Source: Massilia sp. PAMC28688 (GTDB lineage Bacteria > Pseudomonadota > Gammaproteobacteria > Burkholderiales > Burkholderiaceae_D). Taken from it: DNA of 64,000 nt. The notes below the pieces were generated by a model. The model saw only the letters and a program-made list of their open reading frames with translations, did not search any database and was not told the DNA's origin. The position numbers were made by a program, and so were the translations under genes. The DNA is taken from assembly GCF_019443445.1 (NCBI RefSeq), contig NZ_CP080378.1:2852001-2916000 (forward strand), in the 5' to 3' direction. Shown piece after piece: positions 44,969-54,235 of this stretch. Numbering within the stretch: the stretch's first letter is position 1; the number at the start of each line of letters is the position of its first letter.

Positions 44969-45325
44969 TCAGGCAACTGTCAGCGTACAAAGCCGCCCAT
45001 CGTTTGAGAAGCCAAACCCCAAATTCCCCGGTCGCTGAGCTACGGAATCTTCGTCTATGGCGTTAATATTTATAGTTAATATATCAATATCTGGATCATA
45101 GGCGAAATTCAATTTACCAGCGGTCAAAGCACAAATAATTGCTTGAAGCCTCTCCGAACCCAGCTCGCTAGCGTCAAATAATTCGACCCCCAAGGGAACG
45201 TCATCTCGGCTCACCTCAATCACCGCATTTATCCTGACCATTGTCAATGCCTCCTCTATCGCAGCAAACTTTAGATATATAGTTTTCTCGCCTGCTAAGA
45301 AGAGAATATTTTCAAAACTTTTCAT
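44969..45325 (-). CDS. Putative immunity protein for the second Rhs toxin tip
   Basis: A 118-residue acidic soluble protein from ATG 45325 (GTG 45346 is an alternative). It is unlike any named family that I recognise; a FAYDPDIDILTINI stretch resembles the DUF2283-type strand pattern. It overlaps the toxin-tip stop codon by 14 bases, the layout of toxin-immunity pairs, so an immunity role is inferred from position, not sequence. Leu/Ile/Glu-rich with low GC compared with the surrounding core genes. Confidence 0.55.
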   Translation of the reverse strand: MKSFENILFLAGEKTIYLKFAAIEEALTMVRINAVIEVSRDDVPLGVELFDASELGSERLQAIICALTAGKLNFAYDPDIDILTININAIDEDSVAQRPGNLGFGFSNDGRLCTLTVA

Positions 45326-45937
45326 TTGGGGGCCCGACGTGTCCACTCATTACATTGCCTCCACGGCCAGTAACGACTGTGACGTTATTTGCAGAATCAT
45401 AATACACAGACCCGCCATTACTGGGGGATACCTGCGGCTGTTGAGTATTGATAACATGATCAATTACGCTACCGGGAAGGTTTCTCGTCGGCCCAGTTTC
45501 AGCGGAGTAGTGCCGTGTCAGCTCTCTCCCGCCGGCGTACTGCCGTATGTAGGTCGTGATGGCGAATTCATTGGTTGACACGACCAGTACGACTCGGACC
45601 GACTCAGGAGATCCCGCAAAAACTGAACATCCTGCTGTGAGTATCGATAGCCAGGGCGCGCAAGCGTTGCGTAGTTGAAATTCGCATCATAAATGCGAAT
45701 CTTACTTACCAATGACTTAACATTGGACTGAGCAATTATTTCTTGAACCGACGGTGTGCTACTCGGACCGGAGGAACCTCTGGGAAGTCGATAGCGGTGC
45801 AGACCATCTGGATCAGCGTATTCAACAGGATTGCCCCCGACATACCCGTAGGTATTTATCCCGCCTGCCAAGCCGATCGGATCAGATTGCATATACCGCC
45901 CGGTCTGCGGATCATAATCCCTGAAGTAGTTGTATAA
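45312..45937 (-). pseudogene. Orphan Rhs toxin tip (second), frameshifted
   Basis: It begins inside the Rhs core motif (LYNYFRDYDPQTGRYMQSDP, GINTYGYVGGNP) and then runs into a variable toxin tail of about 150 residues. The frame shifts near 45590; the second frame ends DHVINTQQP...VYYDSANNVTVVTGRGGNV and could be a small RNase-like domain (BECR/DUF4258-like by pattern only). There is no N-terminal Rhs shell, so this is a displaced tip left by recombination at the conserved core. Its first ~30 bases match the intact core at 48570-48595. Confidence 0.65.
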
Positions 45938-45946
45938 CTACTCTTC

Positions 45947-46327
45947 TCAGACGCCCGTTGTGCGCCCTGTTCGCCAGATGATCCAGAATATCAACCCGGA
46001 AGCCCCGCCAAGCATTGCAAATCTCAACAAACTTGCATAATCCATACTTCCGCCAGACGTCAATCCCACGAGACCAATACCCCCTATAAGCGCGCCGGAT
46101 CCAATAGCAGACCACCAGGTAACTAACCTCAGCTTATTCAGCAGTAGAAATGCTGGAATCCCAAGAATGGCTGTAATGGCGGCTGCAAAGTAATAGAAGA
46201 CAAAGAAGGATCCCGCAACCGAATGTAGATCGCGCTCTCCAGAGAGCGGATATACCACTGCCATGTAAGCAGCAGGGAGTATTGACGCCGCGAGAAATCC
46301 GAATACGTTTGCATATACACGCGTCAT
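45947..46327 (-). CDS. Putative membrane immunity protein for the first Rhs tip
   Basis: A 126-residue protein with four hydrophobic helices (FGFLAASILPAAYMAVVYPL, GSFFVFYYFAAAITAILGIPAF, WWSAIGSGALIGGIGLVGLT, FAMLGGASGLIFWIIW). It starts seven bases after the stop of the Rhs tip at 46335, with GAGGCGGAA as ribosome site, so the two were translated together. Membrane immunity proteins typically guard against toxins that act at or cross the inner membrane. No family is recognised; the role is inferred from position. Confidence 0.6.
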   Translation of the reverse strand: MTRVYANVFGFLAASILPAAYMAVVYPLSGERDLHSVAGSFFVFYYFAAAITAILGIPAFLLLNKLRLVTWWSAIGSGALIGGIGLVGLTSGGSMDYASLLRFAMLGGASGLIFWIIWRTGRTTGV

Positions 46328-46334
46328 TTCCGCC

Positions 46335-46604
46335 TCATTTCTTGCAAGTACACTCATCGACAAACTTTTTCATCTGTTTACCCCACACAAGCTCATTGGC
46401 CATTGTCCTAACCATTGAAGGCACAAACATGGACTGAATCGGGTGCGTCCCCTCGCCCCAAGTGTGCATTGTGCCGTCTCTTACGCCTCGCGCAACATAG
46501 CCTGGCCCAAACGCGCTTTTCGGTCCAGTAACATTAACCACAAGCGGCCCGCCTGTCGTAAGGTCAGTAGTCGTGTAAGACGTGCCCCCTGTGCCAATAT
46601 AACT
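46335..46604 (-). pseudogene. Rhs toxin-tip C-terminal fragment, cut by IS3
   Basis: The minus-strand frame from the IS3 end reads SSYIGTGGTSYTTTDLTTGG... VNVTGPKSAFGPGYVARGV and ends QMKKFVDECTCKK. It has no start of its own and is a C-terminal toxin segment, probably once joined to the Rhs core now on the other side of the IS3 element. The TWGEGTHPIQSMF stretch is conserved-looking, but I cannot name the toxin class. Confidence 0.55.
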
Positions 46605-46650
46605 TGAGACACCTACCCGATTAATTTAGAGTACAGCAGTAGGTCCCCAA

Positions 46651-47112
46651 ATGCACAACCGAAAGCATCAAATTAGCACTCCAGTAGCTCCCCCGGACAC
46701 CACCGACGTGTCGCCTTCCGAAGCGCAACGGCCAGACCCCGAGGTCGTCCCCACTGCCAAGCGGCGCGCTTTTTCCAAGGCCGAGAAACTGCGCATTCTG
46801 GCCGCCGCTGACGCCTGCGTGGCGCCCGGCGACATCGGCGCGTTGCTGCGTCGGGAAGGCATCTACTCGTCCCACCTGGCGACGTGGCGCAAGCAGCGTC
46901 AAGCTGCAGGCGAGGTCGCCGCTCTGGAGCGCAAGCGCGGCCCGAAAGCTGATCCCGCTGCCGCCCAGACGCGGCGCGTGCTGGAGCTGGAAAAAGAAGT
47001 AGAACGCCTGCGCGCGAAGCTGGTCAAGGCCGACTTGATTATCGACGTCCAAAAAAAACTTTCCACTCTGCTGGGTCTGAGCACCAGCGACACACCGAGC
47101 GAGCCGAAGTGA
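46651..47112 (+). CDS. IS3-family transposase, OrfA
   Basis: A 153-residue DNA-binding subunit. A Pro/Ser/Thr-rich tail of ~35 residues is followed by a helix-turn-helix (FSKAEKLRILAAADACVAP, then GDIGALLRREGIYSSHLATW) and a coiled coil (VLELEKEVERLRAKLVKADLI). It ends ...PSEPK with TGA overlapping the OrfB GTG start, which suggests coupling or frameshifting to make the OrfAB transposase. Confidence 0.85.
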   Translation: MHNRKHQISTPVAPPDTTDVSPSEAQRPDPEVVPTAKRRAFSKAEKLRILAAADACVAPGDIGALLRREGIYSSHLATWRKQRQAAGEVAALERKRGPKADPAAAQTRRVLELEKEVERLRAKLVKADLIIDVQKKLSTLLGLSTSDTPSEPK

Positions 47113-48128
47113 TTAATGCCGCCAACAGCCTGGGTGAGCAGGTCGGCCTGGCCGCTGCGTGTCGCGCCTTGCGTCTGCCACGCAGCGCCCTGTATCGCGA
47201 CCGCGCCGCGCGCCACATCTGCCTGTTGCCGCCCCCTGTCGCGACAGCACCAGCGAGGCGGCCTCCGCTGGCGCTGTCGGAACTGGAGCGCCGCGTCGTA
47301 CTTGACGTGCTCAACAGCCCGCGCTTCGCCAATTGCGCGCCTGCAGCCATCCACGCCCAGTTGCTCGACGAAGGGCGCTATGTGGCCTCGGTACGCACCA
47401 TGTATCGCTTGCTGCAGGGCTGCGCCGCCGTGCGCGAGCGGCGCAACCAACTACGCCATCCAGAGTACGCCAAGCCCGAGCTGCTGGCCGTGGTGCCCAA
47501 TCAAGTCTGGAGCTGGGACATCACGAAACTGAAGGGGCCGGTCAGAGGAACCTGTTTCCATCTGTACGTCATACTCGACATCTTCAGCCGCTACGTCGTC
47601 GGCTGGATGGTGGCCGAGCAGGAAACCGCCGAATTGGCCGAGCAACTCATCGCCGACACCGCCGCTAAGGAATGCATCTCGCCGGGCGCGCTGACGTTGC
47701 ATGCCGACCGAGGCAGCAGCATGCGCTCTAAGCCAGTGGCCACGCTGCTGTCCGATCTGGGCATCGCCAAGTCGCACAGCAGGCCCTACGTCTCCGACGA
47801 CAACCCGTACTCGGAGGCGCAGTTCAAGACCATGAAGTACCAGCCCGGATTCCCAGCACGTTTTGGCTCGCTGGCTGACGCGCGCGCTCACTGCGCCACG
47901 TTCTTCACTTGGTACAACCAGCAGCATCGCCATTCCGGCATCGGAATGATGACGCCCGAGAGCGTCCACACCGGTCGCGCGATCGAAGTACGCAAGCAAC
48001 GACAAGCCACTCTGGCAGATGCATTCCAGCGCACGCCGAACCGTTTCAAACACCGCATGCCGCAGCCGCAGAAGCTACCAACGGCAGCATGGATTAACCC
48101 ACCGGCGATGGAGACGAAAGCTGCCTGA
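47109..48128 (+). CDS. IS3-family transposase, OrfB (DDE integrase)
   Basis: Catalytic subunit, 339 residues, with the rve/DDE core: WSWDITKLKG (Asp), HADRGSSMRS (Asp) and DDNPYSEAQFKTMKY (Glu). An HTH_21-like region lies upstream (DVLNSPRFANCAPAAIHAQL). The middle Asp is followed by Arg (HADRG), common in one IS3 subgroup and different from the HADNG of the other IS3 copy here. The start is GTG 47109, overlapping OrfA. It appears intact. Confidence 0.9.
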   Translation: MINAANSLGEQVGLAAACRALRLPRSALYRDRAARHICLLPPPVATAPARRPPLALSELERRVVLDVLNSPRFANCAPAAIHAQLLDEGRYVASVRTMYRLLQGCAAVRERRNQLRHPEYAKPELLAVVPNQVWSWDITKLKGPVRGTCFHLYVILDIFSRYVVGWMVAEQETAELAEQLIADTAAKECISPGALTLHADRGSSMRSKPVATLLSDLGIAKSHSRPYVSDDNPYSEAQFKTMKYQPGFPARFGSLADARAHCATFFTWYNQQHRHSGIGMMTPESVHTGRAIEVRKQRQATLADAFQRTPNRFKHRMPQPQKLPTAAWINPPAMETKAA

Positions 48129-48173
48129 GATCCGAGATTTAGACTCTCACCAATTCAACCAGGTGTTTCAAAA

Positions 48174-49466
48174 TCATTGACACGCTCCGGTGACCCAATT
48201 TGGTTGGCCACCCACCACTGCATTATTCGCTGTTCCGCCAGTTGTCGCAGGACTTGGATTCCCGGGTGTCGGATTATTCCTTATCTTGTCCAGCACGCAC
48301 TGCAAATCAGCCTGTCCAAGTGGCTGAATTACATCGTACATGTGATAAAGCGGATTCCAACCACTTATCTGCTGAGGGGAACCGGGGCCAGCTGGGATCT
48401 TGAACGATGGCCCTCCGGGATAATTACAAGTCGTAATGCCATTTGCGGTAGTGCAAACAAGTCCCAAAGGATCTATCTGGCTGACCGGATTTCCGCCGAC
48501 ATAGCCATACGTGTTCATTCCACCTTCGAGCCCGATCGGGTCAGACTGCACATACCGCCCGGTCTGCGGATCATAATCCCTGAAGTAGTTGTAATGGAGA
48601 CCCGACTCTTTATCATACAACTGCCCAGGAAATCTCGGGTTATATACAAATGCGCCTAGACTCGACGGATTCTCGAGCGGCTGAGCCATGCCAAAAGGAT
48701 CAGTCTGATCCCAACGCCACACGATCTTGCTATCGCTTGCACGCGCAATCACGCGTGGGGTATCGATGTGGTCCGCGTAAACATAGTTCACGACGATCTG
48801 GGTGGCGGTGTTCCGCTGTAAGACAGCCACGGACATGGTTCCGAGATAGACCGTCTCCTGAATCAGCGCGCGGTTATTGTCGTACTCGCCTAGCAGCTGC
48901 CCGCTCTCGTCGTACACGTAGTTGTGGACACCTGTCGGAATCACTGTGGTGGGCCCGCTCTTCCGAACACGTTGATCCAGTCCGTTGTACAGGTAGGAGT
49001 AGGTAGCGCCGCCAGCCGTGGTCGTTCGCCTGCGGCCGCGATCGGAATAGGTGTGGGTGACCACGCCGTTGCCCCACATGTTGCCTGCAGCGTCGTAGGT
49101 ATAGGTCTTCGCTGGCAAAGGTCCACCAGCTGCACTCAAGCGATTGCTGGTCGGTTCGACCGTGTTGGTGTAACTGCCTGTACCGAACGATGCCTGGGTC
49201 CGGTTGCCAGTCGCGTCGTACTTATAAACCTGCGTCGTTGTGCCCTTGGTGAACTTAACGAGCCGGTCGATGCCGTCGTACTCGAACGTTTGATTCAGGG
49301 CGGTCGCTGCCGCTTCGCCACCAGCCGCACCTTGATGGGTGAAGCCCTTGATGCGGCTAGCCTCATCGTAAATGACTGTACGGCGTACACCACCTGTGCC
49401 AATTTTCCCCAGATCGTATGCGCTGACCCGACCGTCCAGATCTAATGAACGCGTGGTGCGATTCGG
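48174..49466 (-). pseudogene. Rhs core, N-terminus missing
   Basis: About 430 residues of RHS/YD-repeat protein: DGIDRLVKFTKG, YKYDATGNRTQA, YTYDAAGNMWGN, YVYDESGQLLGEYD, then the RHS-associated core GLHYNYFRDYDPQTGRYVQS and GLEGGMNTYGYVGGNP, and a ~100-residue variable tail with Pro/Gly/Asn-rich composition. The N-terminal shell is lost at about 49466, where a Tn5-type transposase fragment begins. The frame stays open into that junction but not as Rhs. The tail ends in TGA next to the IS3 element at 48170, so it may also be cut. Confidence 0.8.
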
Positions 49467-49469
49467 AGC

Positions 49470-49770
49470 GATAGCTGGATAGCAGAAGAATTTGCTCGAA
49501 ATTGACCTCGGGGATGTGCGCTTGAACAAGCAAGCGCGAGTGATGGTGGAGGCGTTTGCAGCAAAGCCGACGGCCAATATTCCCTTGGCCCGCGATGGCT
49601 CGACGGACATGGCAGCGGCGTACCGCTTCCTCGATAACGACGGGGTCACTTGGGAAGGCATCATGGCGCCGCATTGGGCGCGCACGGAACGGCGCATGGC
49701 TGCCCGCCCTGTTGTGCTGTGCCTGCAGGACAGCACAGAGCTTGATTTCAACGGGCAGAAAGTGCGCGGG
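49470..49770 (+). pseudogene. Tn5-type (IS4 family) transposase N-terminal fragment
   Basis: It reads DSWIAEEFA, then after an extra base near 49495, EIDLGDVRLNKQ... AAYRFLDNDGVTWEGIMAPHW and VLCLQDSTELDFNGQ. This is the N-terminal DNA-binding and first catalytic part of a Tn5/IS50-like transposase (first DDE Asp in CLQDSTELDF). It has no start codon, and the rest of the gene is missing; the frame ends at the stop of the AraC gene. Confidence 0.85.
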
Positions 49771-50691
49771 TTACATCCACAGCCTGTAGATCCAGAATGA
49801 TTCGTCGTCCATGAAGCGCTGACTGAAGTCGCTGGGCGAAAAGCCGGTGATGCGCTTGGCCACGCGGCTCATGTGCGCCTGGTCGGCAAAGCCTTCATCC
49901 TGGGCCAGGGTGGCCCAGTCCAGCGGCTGCCCGGCTTCAAGGCGGTCGCGCGCGGCAAAAAACAGTCCTTCCGTGCGCACCAGCGACTGCCACTCGCGCA
50001 AAGAGCGGCCGCTGAACGACTTGATGCGCCGCTCGACATGGCGCGCGCTGTGCACGCGCCCCCAGGTCTGCGCCTGCCAGGCGAGCCTTTCCACCCAGTT
50101 CCGGCCCAGCTGGCGCAGCGAGGGCTTGCCCGCAGGACGTGCGTTCAGGGCTTGCCAGCGCGGCGCCAGATGGGATTCGAGCACCGACAACATGTGCGAA
50201 TCGGGACTGGCCAGCAGTTCTTGCCACAGGGCGGCAAAGCGCGCACCCAGCACCTCCTGCACGGGCAGGAAACGATCCTGGATCGCGCCCAGATCGATGT
50301 CGAACAGCGCCTGCGCCGCATCGGCATTGAAGCAGGCCATGTAGCCGGCCCCCGTGGTCGGCGCCCAGGTGACACGCGGATGCGACTGGCTCCCGGCCAC
50401 CAGTACGCGCGCCCCGAACGGCGCCCACGCCGGTGCGCCCGCGTCCTGCGTGACAAGGCCGGCGTCAATGTCGTGGTACCACGAGATCGACACCATGGGC
50501 GAAGCAGGAAAATGCGACAGCCGCTGCACGGCATCGAGCGGCAGGCCGCGCGTATCGCGGCCTATGAGGGCAACCAGTGCGCCCTGCAAGGACGCCGGCG
50601 GCAGGCGCAGCCAGTCGCAGGCGGCGGCCAGGCGCGGCCCGCGTTCTCGCGGGTCGGGGCACGCCATGGCGCTGTGGGGTTCGGCAAACAT
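49771..50691 (-). CDS. AraC-family transcriptional regulator
   Basis: A 306-residue regulator. The C-terminal ~100 residues form a double helix-turn-helix: WATLAQDEGFADQAHMSRVAK and the signature FSPSDFSQRFMDDESFW. The N-terminal ~200 residues are a sensing domain of unknown ligand; no cupin motif is obvious. The ATG at 50691 is preferred to a TTG nine bases upstream. It is divergent from the P450 gene (87-base gap), so it likely controls that gene. Its stop codon abuts the transposase fragment but the protein looks complete. Confidence 0.85.
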   Translation of the reverse strand: MFAEPHSAMACPDPRERGPRLAAACDWLRLPPASLQGALVALIGRDTRGLPLDAVQRLSHFPASPMVSISWYHDIDAGLVTQDAGAPAWAPFGARVLVAGSQSHPRVTWAPTTGAGYMACFNADAAQALFDIDLGAIQDRFLPVQEVLGARFAALWQELLASPDSHMLSVLESHLAPRWQALNARPAGKPSLRQLGRNWVERLAWQAQTWGRVHSARHVERRIKSFSGRSLREWQSLVRTEGLFFAARDRLEAGQPLDWATLAQDEGFADQAHMSRVAKRITGFSPSDFSQRFMDDESFWIYRLWM

Positions 50692-50777
50692 AGCTGCCAA
50701 GTATAGCCTGCGGCGCGTGCGCCGGGGATGTCGTTTCCGTTCAAGACGCCCGCACGGCGCTGACGCACAATCGCTTC

Positions 50778-52196
50778 ATGAAAACCACTCCCGACCAGTG
50801 TCCTTTCCATGCCCGCGTCAGCGGCCAGCCCCCCGCCCAGGCGCAGCATGCGCCCGGCGCATGGCCTGCGGGTCCGCCATCGGGCTTTACCGGCTGGGGC
50901 CTGCTGCGCCGCATGTCGGCAGACCTGATGGGCAGCCTGGACGAATGGCGCAGGCAGTACGGCGACATCGTGCACCTGCGTATCTGGCCAGAACACCAGG
51001 TGGTGGTGGCCGATCCAGCCATGGCGCGCGAATTGCTGGTCACTCATCACGCCGCGCTGATCCGCTGGGAACGGGGCATTGACGTCTTTTCGCAAGTGCA
51101 CGGCCACAGTGTGCTCACCGCTGAGGGAACCGCCTGGGATACCAAGCGCAAGGCTTTGCAGCCGGGCTTCTACCCCAAGCCCGTGCAGAAGCTGCTGCCT
51201 GCCATTGCCGCTGCCGGCGCCCTGGCGTTTGCCCGCTGGCAGACGACCGAGGAAAGCTGGCCGATTGAAAGCGCGCTCACCTCGCTGGGCATGGATGTCA
51301 TTTTGCAGACCATGTTTTCGTCCACCATCGATGCCGATGCGCGCCAGGCGGAACACGCCGTGCGCGTGGTCTCGGCGGCCGGCAATGCAGAAATGTACTG
51401 GCCCGTCAGTCTGCCGGACTGGCTACCCTGGAAGCGCGACAAGCGCCGCGCCATCGCCTGGCTCAAGAATCTGATCGAGCGTCATGTGGCGCAGCGAATG
51501 GCAACCGCGCGCGCCGCGTGGCCCGACGACCTGCTGGCCAGGCTGCTGGCGCTGCACCTGGATGACCCGGCCACCTGGCCACTGCAGGCGGTGCGCGACG
51601 AATGCATGACCACCTTCCTGGCCGGCCACGAGACGGCGGCGGCCACCCTGACCTGGTGGGCCTGGTGCATGGCCGCCAATCCCCTGGCGCAGGCCGCCGC
51701 CCGGGATGAAGTCGACACTGTCCTGCAAGGTGACGCGCCCGATGCGCAGCGCATGCCCTCGCTGCGCTATCTGACCCAGACCGTGCAGGAAACACTGCGC
51801 CTGTACCCGGCCGCGCCAGTGCTGATGACCCGCCGCAGCCGGGCGCCCATTGCCCTCGGCGCCTGGCAATTTCCGGCCCGTACGATCTTTACGATACCGA
51901 TCTATCTGCTCCATCACGATGCGCGTGCTTTCCATGAACCACATCAATTCTTGCCCGAGCGCTTTGGAGAAGGGGCGCCTGCCATTGTGCGTGGTGCGCT
52001 CATGCCTTTTGGGGCGGGGCCGCGCGTGTGCCTGGGCCAGCACCTGGCCATGACGGAAATTTGTGCCACCGCGGCCATGCTGCTGCAGCGCTTTTCGCTG
52101 GCGATTCCTAAAGGCATGGCGCCACCCGAGCAGCAATTCAACATCACCCTGCGCCCTGCCAAGCCGTTGCATTTACGCCTGATTGGGCGCGGCTGA
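50778..52196 (+). CDS. Cytochrome P450
   Basis: A soluble bacterial monooxygenase, 472 residues. The I-helix oxygen-binding motif is FLAGHETAAATLTW, the K-helix ExxR is TVQETLRLYP, and the haem-ligand loop is PFGAGPRVCLGQHLAMTE with Cys as the fifth iron ligand. No membrane anchor. It needs separate redox partners; none is adjacent. The family number and substrate are not evident, though the size and YPAAPVLMTRR stretch resemble fatty-acid or terpene hydroxylases. It is divergent from the AraC regulator. Confidence 0.93.
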   Translation: MKTTPDQCPFHARVSGQPPAQAQHAPGAWPAGPPSGFTGWGLLRRMSADLMGSLDEWRRQYGDIVHLRIWPEHQVVVADPAMARELLVTHHAALIRWERGIDVFSQVHGHSVLTAEGTAWDTKRKALQPGFYPKPVQKLLPAIAAAGALAFARWQTTEESWPIESALTSLGMDVILQTMFSSTIDADARQAEHAVRVVSAAGNAEMYWPVSLPDWLPWKRDKRRAIAWLKNLIERHVAQRMATARAAWPDDLLARLLALHLDDPATWPLQAVRDECMTTFLAGHETAAATLTWWAWCMAANPLAQAAARDEVDTVLQGDAPDAQRMPSLRYLTQTVQETLRLYPAAPVLMTRRSRAPIALGAWQFPARTIFTIPIYLLHHDARAFHEPHQFLPERFGEGAPAIVRGALMPFGAGPRVCLGQHLAMTEICATAAMLLQRFSLAIPKGMAPPEQQFNITLRPAKPLHLRLIGRG

Positions 52197-52374
52197 TGGG
52201 CCGTTATTGCCGCGCCGCCAAGTGGTGCGGCAAGCGAAGCGGCAATGCCACCGCCTGACGACAGGCGGTTTGTGCAGTCCCAAGGAGTCATTGACGAGAC
52301 CGGCTTACGGTGCCGGGAAGGGCAGCCGCCGCGGCCCGGCGGTGCCATCCGTCATCGACTTCCTGGAGATTGTC

Positions 52375-53466
52375 ATGCGTATACTTTTTCAAGTTCCACT
52401 GTGTCTGCTGGGTGCGCTTTGCCTGGCCGCGCCTGCTGCCCGGGCCCATCCGGAATACCGGGTCACGATCGTGGCTGGCGCCAACAGTTATGCGTACGAC
52501 ATCAATAACGCGGGAGTGGTCGTCGGCAGCATCGAGTACAAGGATGGCGTGCGCGGTTTCGTCAATCGCGGCAAGGGCATGCTGCTGCTGGGCGCGCTGG
52601 GCGGCGTCCACAGCCGTGCCGTGGCCATCAACAACCAGGGCGAGGTGCTTGGGCAATGGACTACGGCCACGGGCTTGACGCGCGGCTTTGTGTATTGCGC
52701 CGGCGTCCAGCGCGACATCGGCGTGCGTCCCGGATATGACACGTTTTTTACCGACATAAATGATCGCGGCTACATGACGGCCATCGGCCGCAAGTACGAT
52801 TCCTTTGAAGGATCGCGCAGCTTCCTGCGCGCGCCCGATGGCCGCTACCGCGACATCGGATCGCTGCCGTTCGATGATCCGCTCACCGATGCCTATGCGC
52901 TCAACAACAGCAATACCATTACCGGCATTTCCGGTCCGCTGATCTTTCCAGGCTTGCCCGTGCGCGCCATGATGTGGTCAAAAGGCATCATGCGCGATCT
53001 CGGCGATGTTGGTTCCGAGCCCAATGCCGGGTACGCCATCAACAATGCAGGGCAGATTACGGGATACGCCAGCGTGCCCGATACGCTGCACGACCGCGTG
53101 GCCACGCTGTACAGCAAGGGGCGCCTGATCGATATTGACCGCCGCCCTGCCACGGTGTCGCGTTTTAGCGAAGGCGCGGGCATCAATAACCACGGGCACA
53201 TTGTTGGCTATTCCGATCACCTGGCCGGCTTCGTTTATCGCGGCCGGAAAATGCAGTCACTCAATGCCATGATCGATCCCCGGTCTGGCTGGAATATCCA
53301 GTTCCCGCGCGCGATCAACGACAGCGGCCAGATTGCGGCCACGGCGTACAGGAACGGCCAGCAATACGCCGTGCGCCTGGATTTGATCCGGCCCCATTTG
53401 CTGCAGCTGCCGATGCCGGATGATGGCGAGCAGGGGCCTGACGCGGGGCCGCAGCGCCAGCAGTAA
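52375..53466 (+). CDS. HAF-repeat exported protein, paralogue 2
   Basis: A 363-residue exported protein with a signal peptide ending ARAHPEY (~residue 24) and the same HAF repeat architecture as the gene at 42761-43903: GVVVGSIEYKDGVRGFVNRG, GALGGVHSRAVAINNQGEV, GYASVPDTLHDRVATLY, QYAVRLDLIRPHL. The two align from end to end at the protein level with several long identical stretches, so they come from a gene duplication. The function is unknown. SD GGAG precedes ATG 52375; the upstream open frame is not part of the protein. Confidence 0.85.
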   Translation: MRILFQVPLCLLGALCLAAPAARAHPEYRVTIVAGANSYAYDINNAGVVVGSIEYKDGVRGFVNRGKGMLLLGALGGVHSRAVAINNQGEVLGQWTTATGLTRGFVYCAGVQRDIGVRPGYDTFFTDINDRGYMTAIGRKYDSFEGSRSFLRAPDGRYRDIGSLPFDDPLTDAYALNNSNTITGISGPLIFPGLPVRAMMWSKGIMRDLGDVGSEPNAGYAINNAGQITGYASVPDTLHDRVATLYSKGRLIDIDRRPATVSRFSEGAGINNHGHIVGYSDHLAGFVYRGRKMQSLNAMIDPRSGWNIQFPRAINDSGQIAATAYRNGQQYAVRLDLIRPHLLQLPMPDDGEQGPDAGPQRQQ

Positions 53467-53639
53467 AGGCGTATGTACGCGCGTGGGCATGACCGCACCT
53501 GGTCTTTGCGGCTGGGCCCGGCTGGGTGTGCTACCGCGCGCATCGTGACAGTCCTTGTCTGCCGCACGCCATATTCATGCGTTAAGGATAATGATAGGCT
53601 GTTCCCATCCAAAAACATTTTTCGGCTACATCTTCTGCC

Positions 53640-54230
53640 ATGCAACATCCAAGTGAACTCAAGGTCTTCGACATTGCCAGGCGCTACATGCTGCTGGGCC
53701 TGCAGTCCCAGCAGGCGTACCAAACCCAGCAACATGCCCTGGAACTCGATTGCGTGCTCAGCCAGGAGCGGCTGCAAACCAGGGAAGGCACCGCCTTGTC
53801 ACTGGACATACTTGGGCGCCTGTTTGCTTTGACACAGGCAAGCAAGAAATCGTTCACCGCCGTGATGCTGGCCTCGTCCAGCGAGCTGTCAGCAGCCACC
53901 GCGGAATTGCCGCGCGAACTGCGGGACCAGTACAACGCCAAGTTCCTGGAGTCGACCCAGTGGCAGCTCGATGCGCAAAGCCGGTTCTACGCCAATCGGG
54001 AACACTGGATCACGGCAGCGATCGATGTCTGCACCCTGATCGAGTCGCGCCGCGCCACCTGTACCTTCAGCACCGAGGGCGTCCATTTTCAGGACGATCA
54101 AGATTTCGATCTGTTCGACATCCTCATGGGGCGGCTCAACGATGCCCACGCGGCCGAGACGGAAGCGTATGCGGTGCGGATGGCGCGCATGCGCAATTCC
54201 CTGGCAGTGCTGGGCATTACCACCGGCTGA
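53640..54230 (+). CDS. Hypothetical all-helical protein
   Basis: A 196-residue soluble protein with no signal peptide. Predicted to be helical almost throughout (LKVFDIARRYMLLGLQSQQAYQ, SLDILGRLFALTQASKKSF, AAETEAYAVRMARMRNSLAVL). I recognise no family. It ends 6 bases before the stop of the convergent ferritin-like gene. The N-terminal helical bundle might be a binding module; nothing more can be said. Confidence 0.6.
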   Translation: MQHPSELKVFDIARRYMLLGLQSQQAYQTQQHALELDCVLSQERLQTREGTALSLDILGRLFALTQASKKSFTAVMLASSSELSAATAELPRELRDQYNAKFLESTQWQLDAQSRFYANREHWITAAIDVCTLIESRRATCTFSTEGVHFQDDQDFDLFDILMGRLNDAHAAETEAYAVRMARMRNSLAVLGITTG

Positions 54231-54235
54231 ACCGG

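Larger units (their letters stand above)
46605..48170 (+). mobile_element. IS3-family insertion sequence (second, different type)
   Basis: A 1,566-bp element. Ends are TGAGACACCT (46605) and, in complement, TGAAACACCT (from 48170), with matches continuing inward (GA, GAGT). Two overlapping transposase frames lie between. Flanks AACT and AAAT match 3 of 4, so a clean target duplication is not certain. It separates two parts of an Rhs gene. Unrelated at the nucleotide level to the IS3 element at 23.7 kb. Confidence 0.8.

Noticed and set aside
44486..44990. Several short ORFs in the gap beside the IS6 fragment
   Set aside because: All are under 85 codons, overlap one another in different frames and show no motif.
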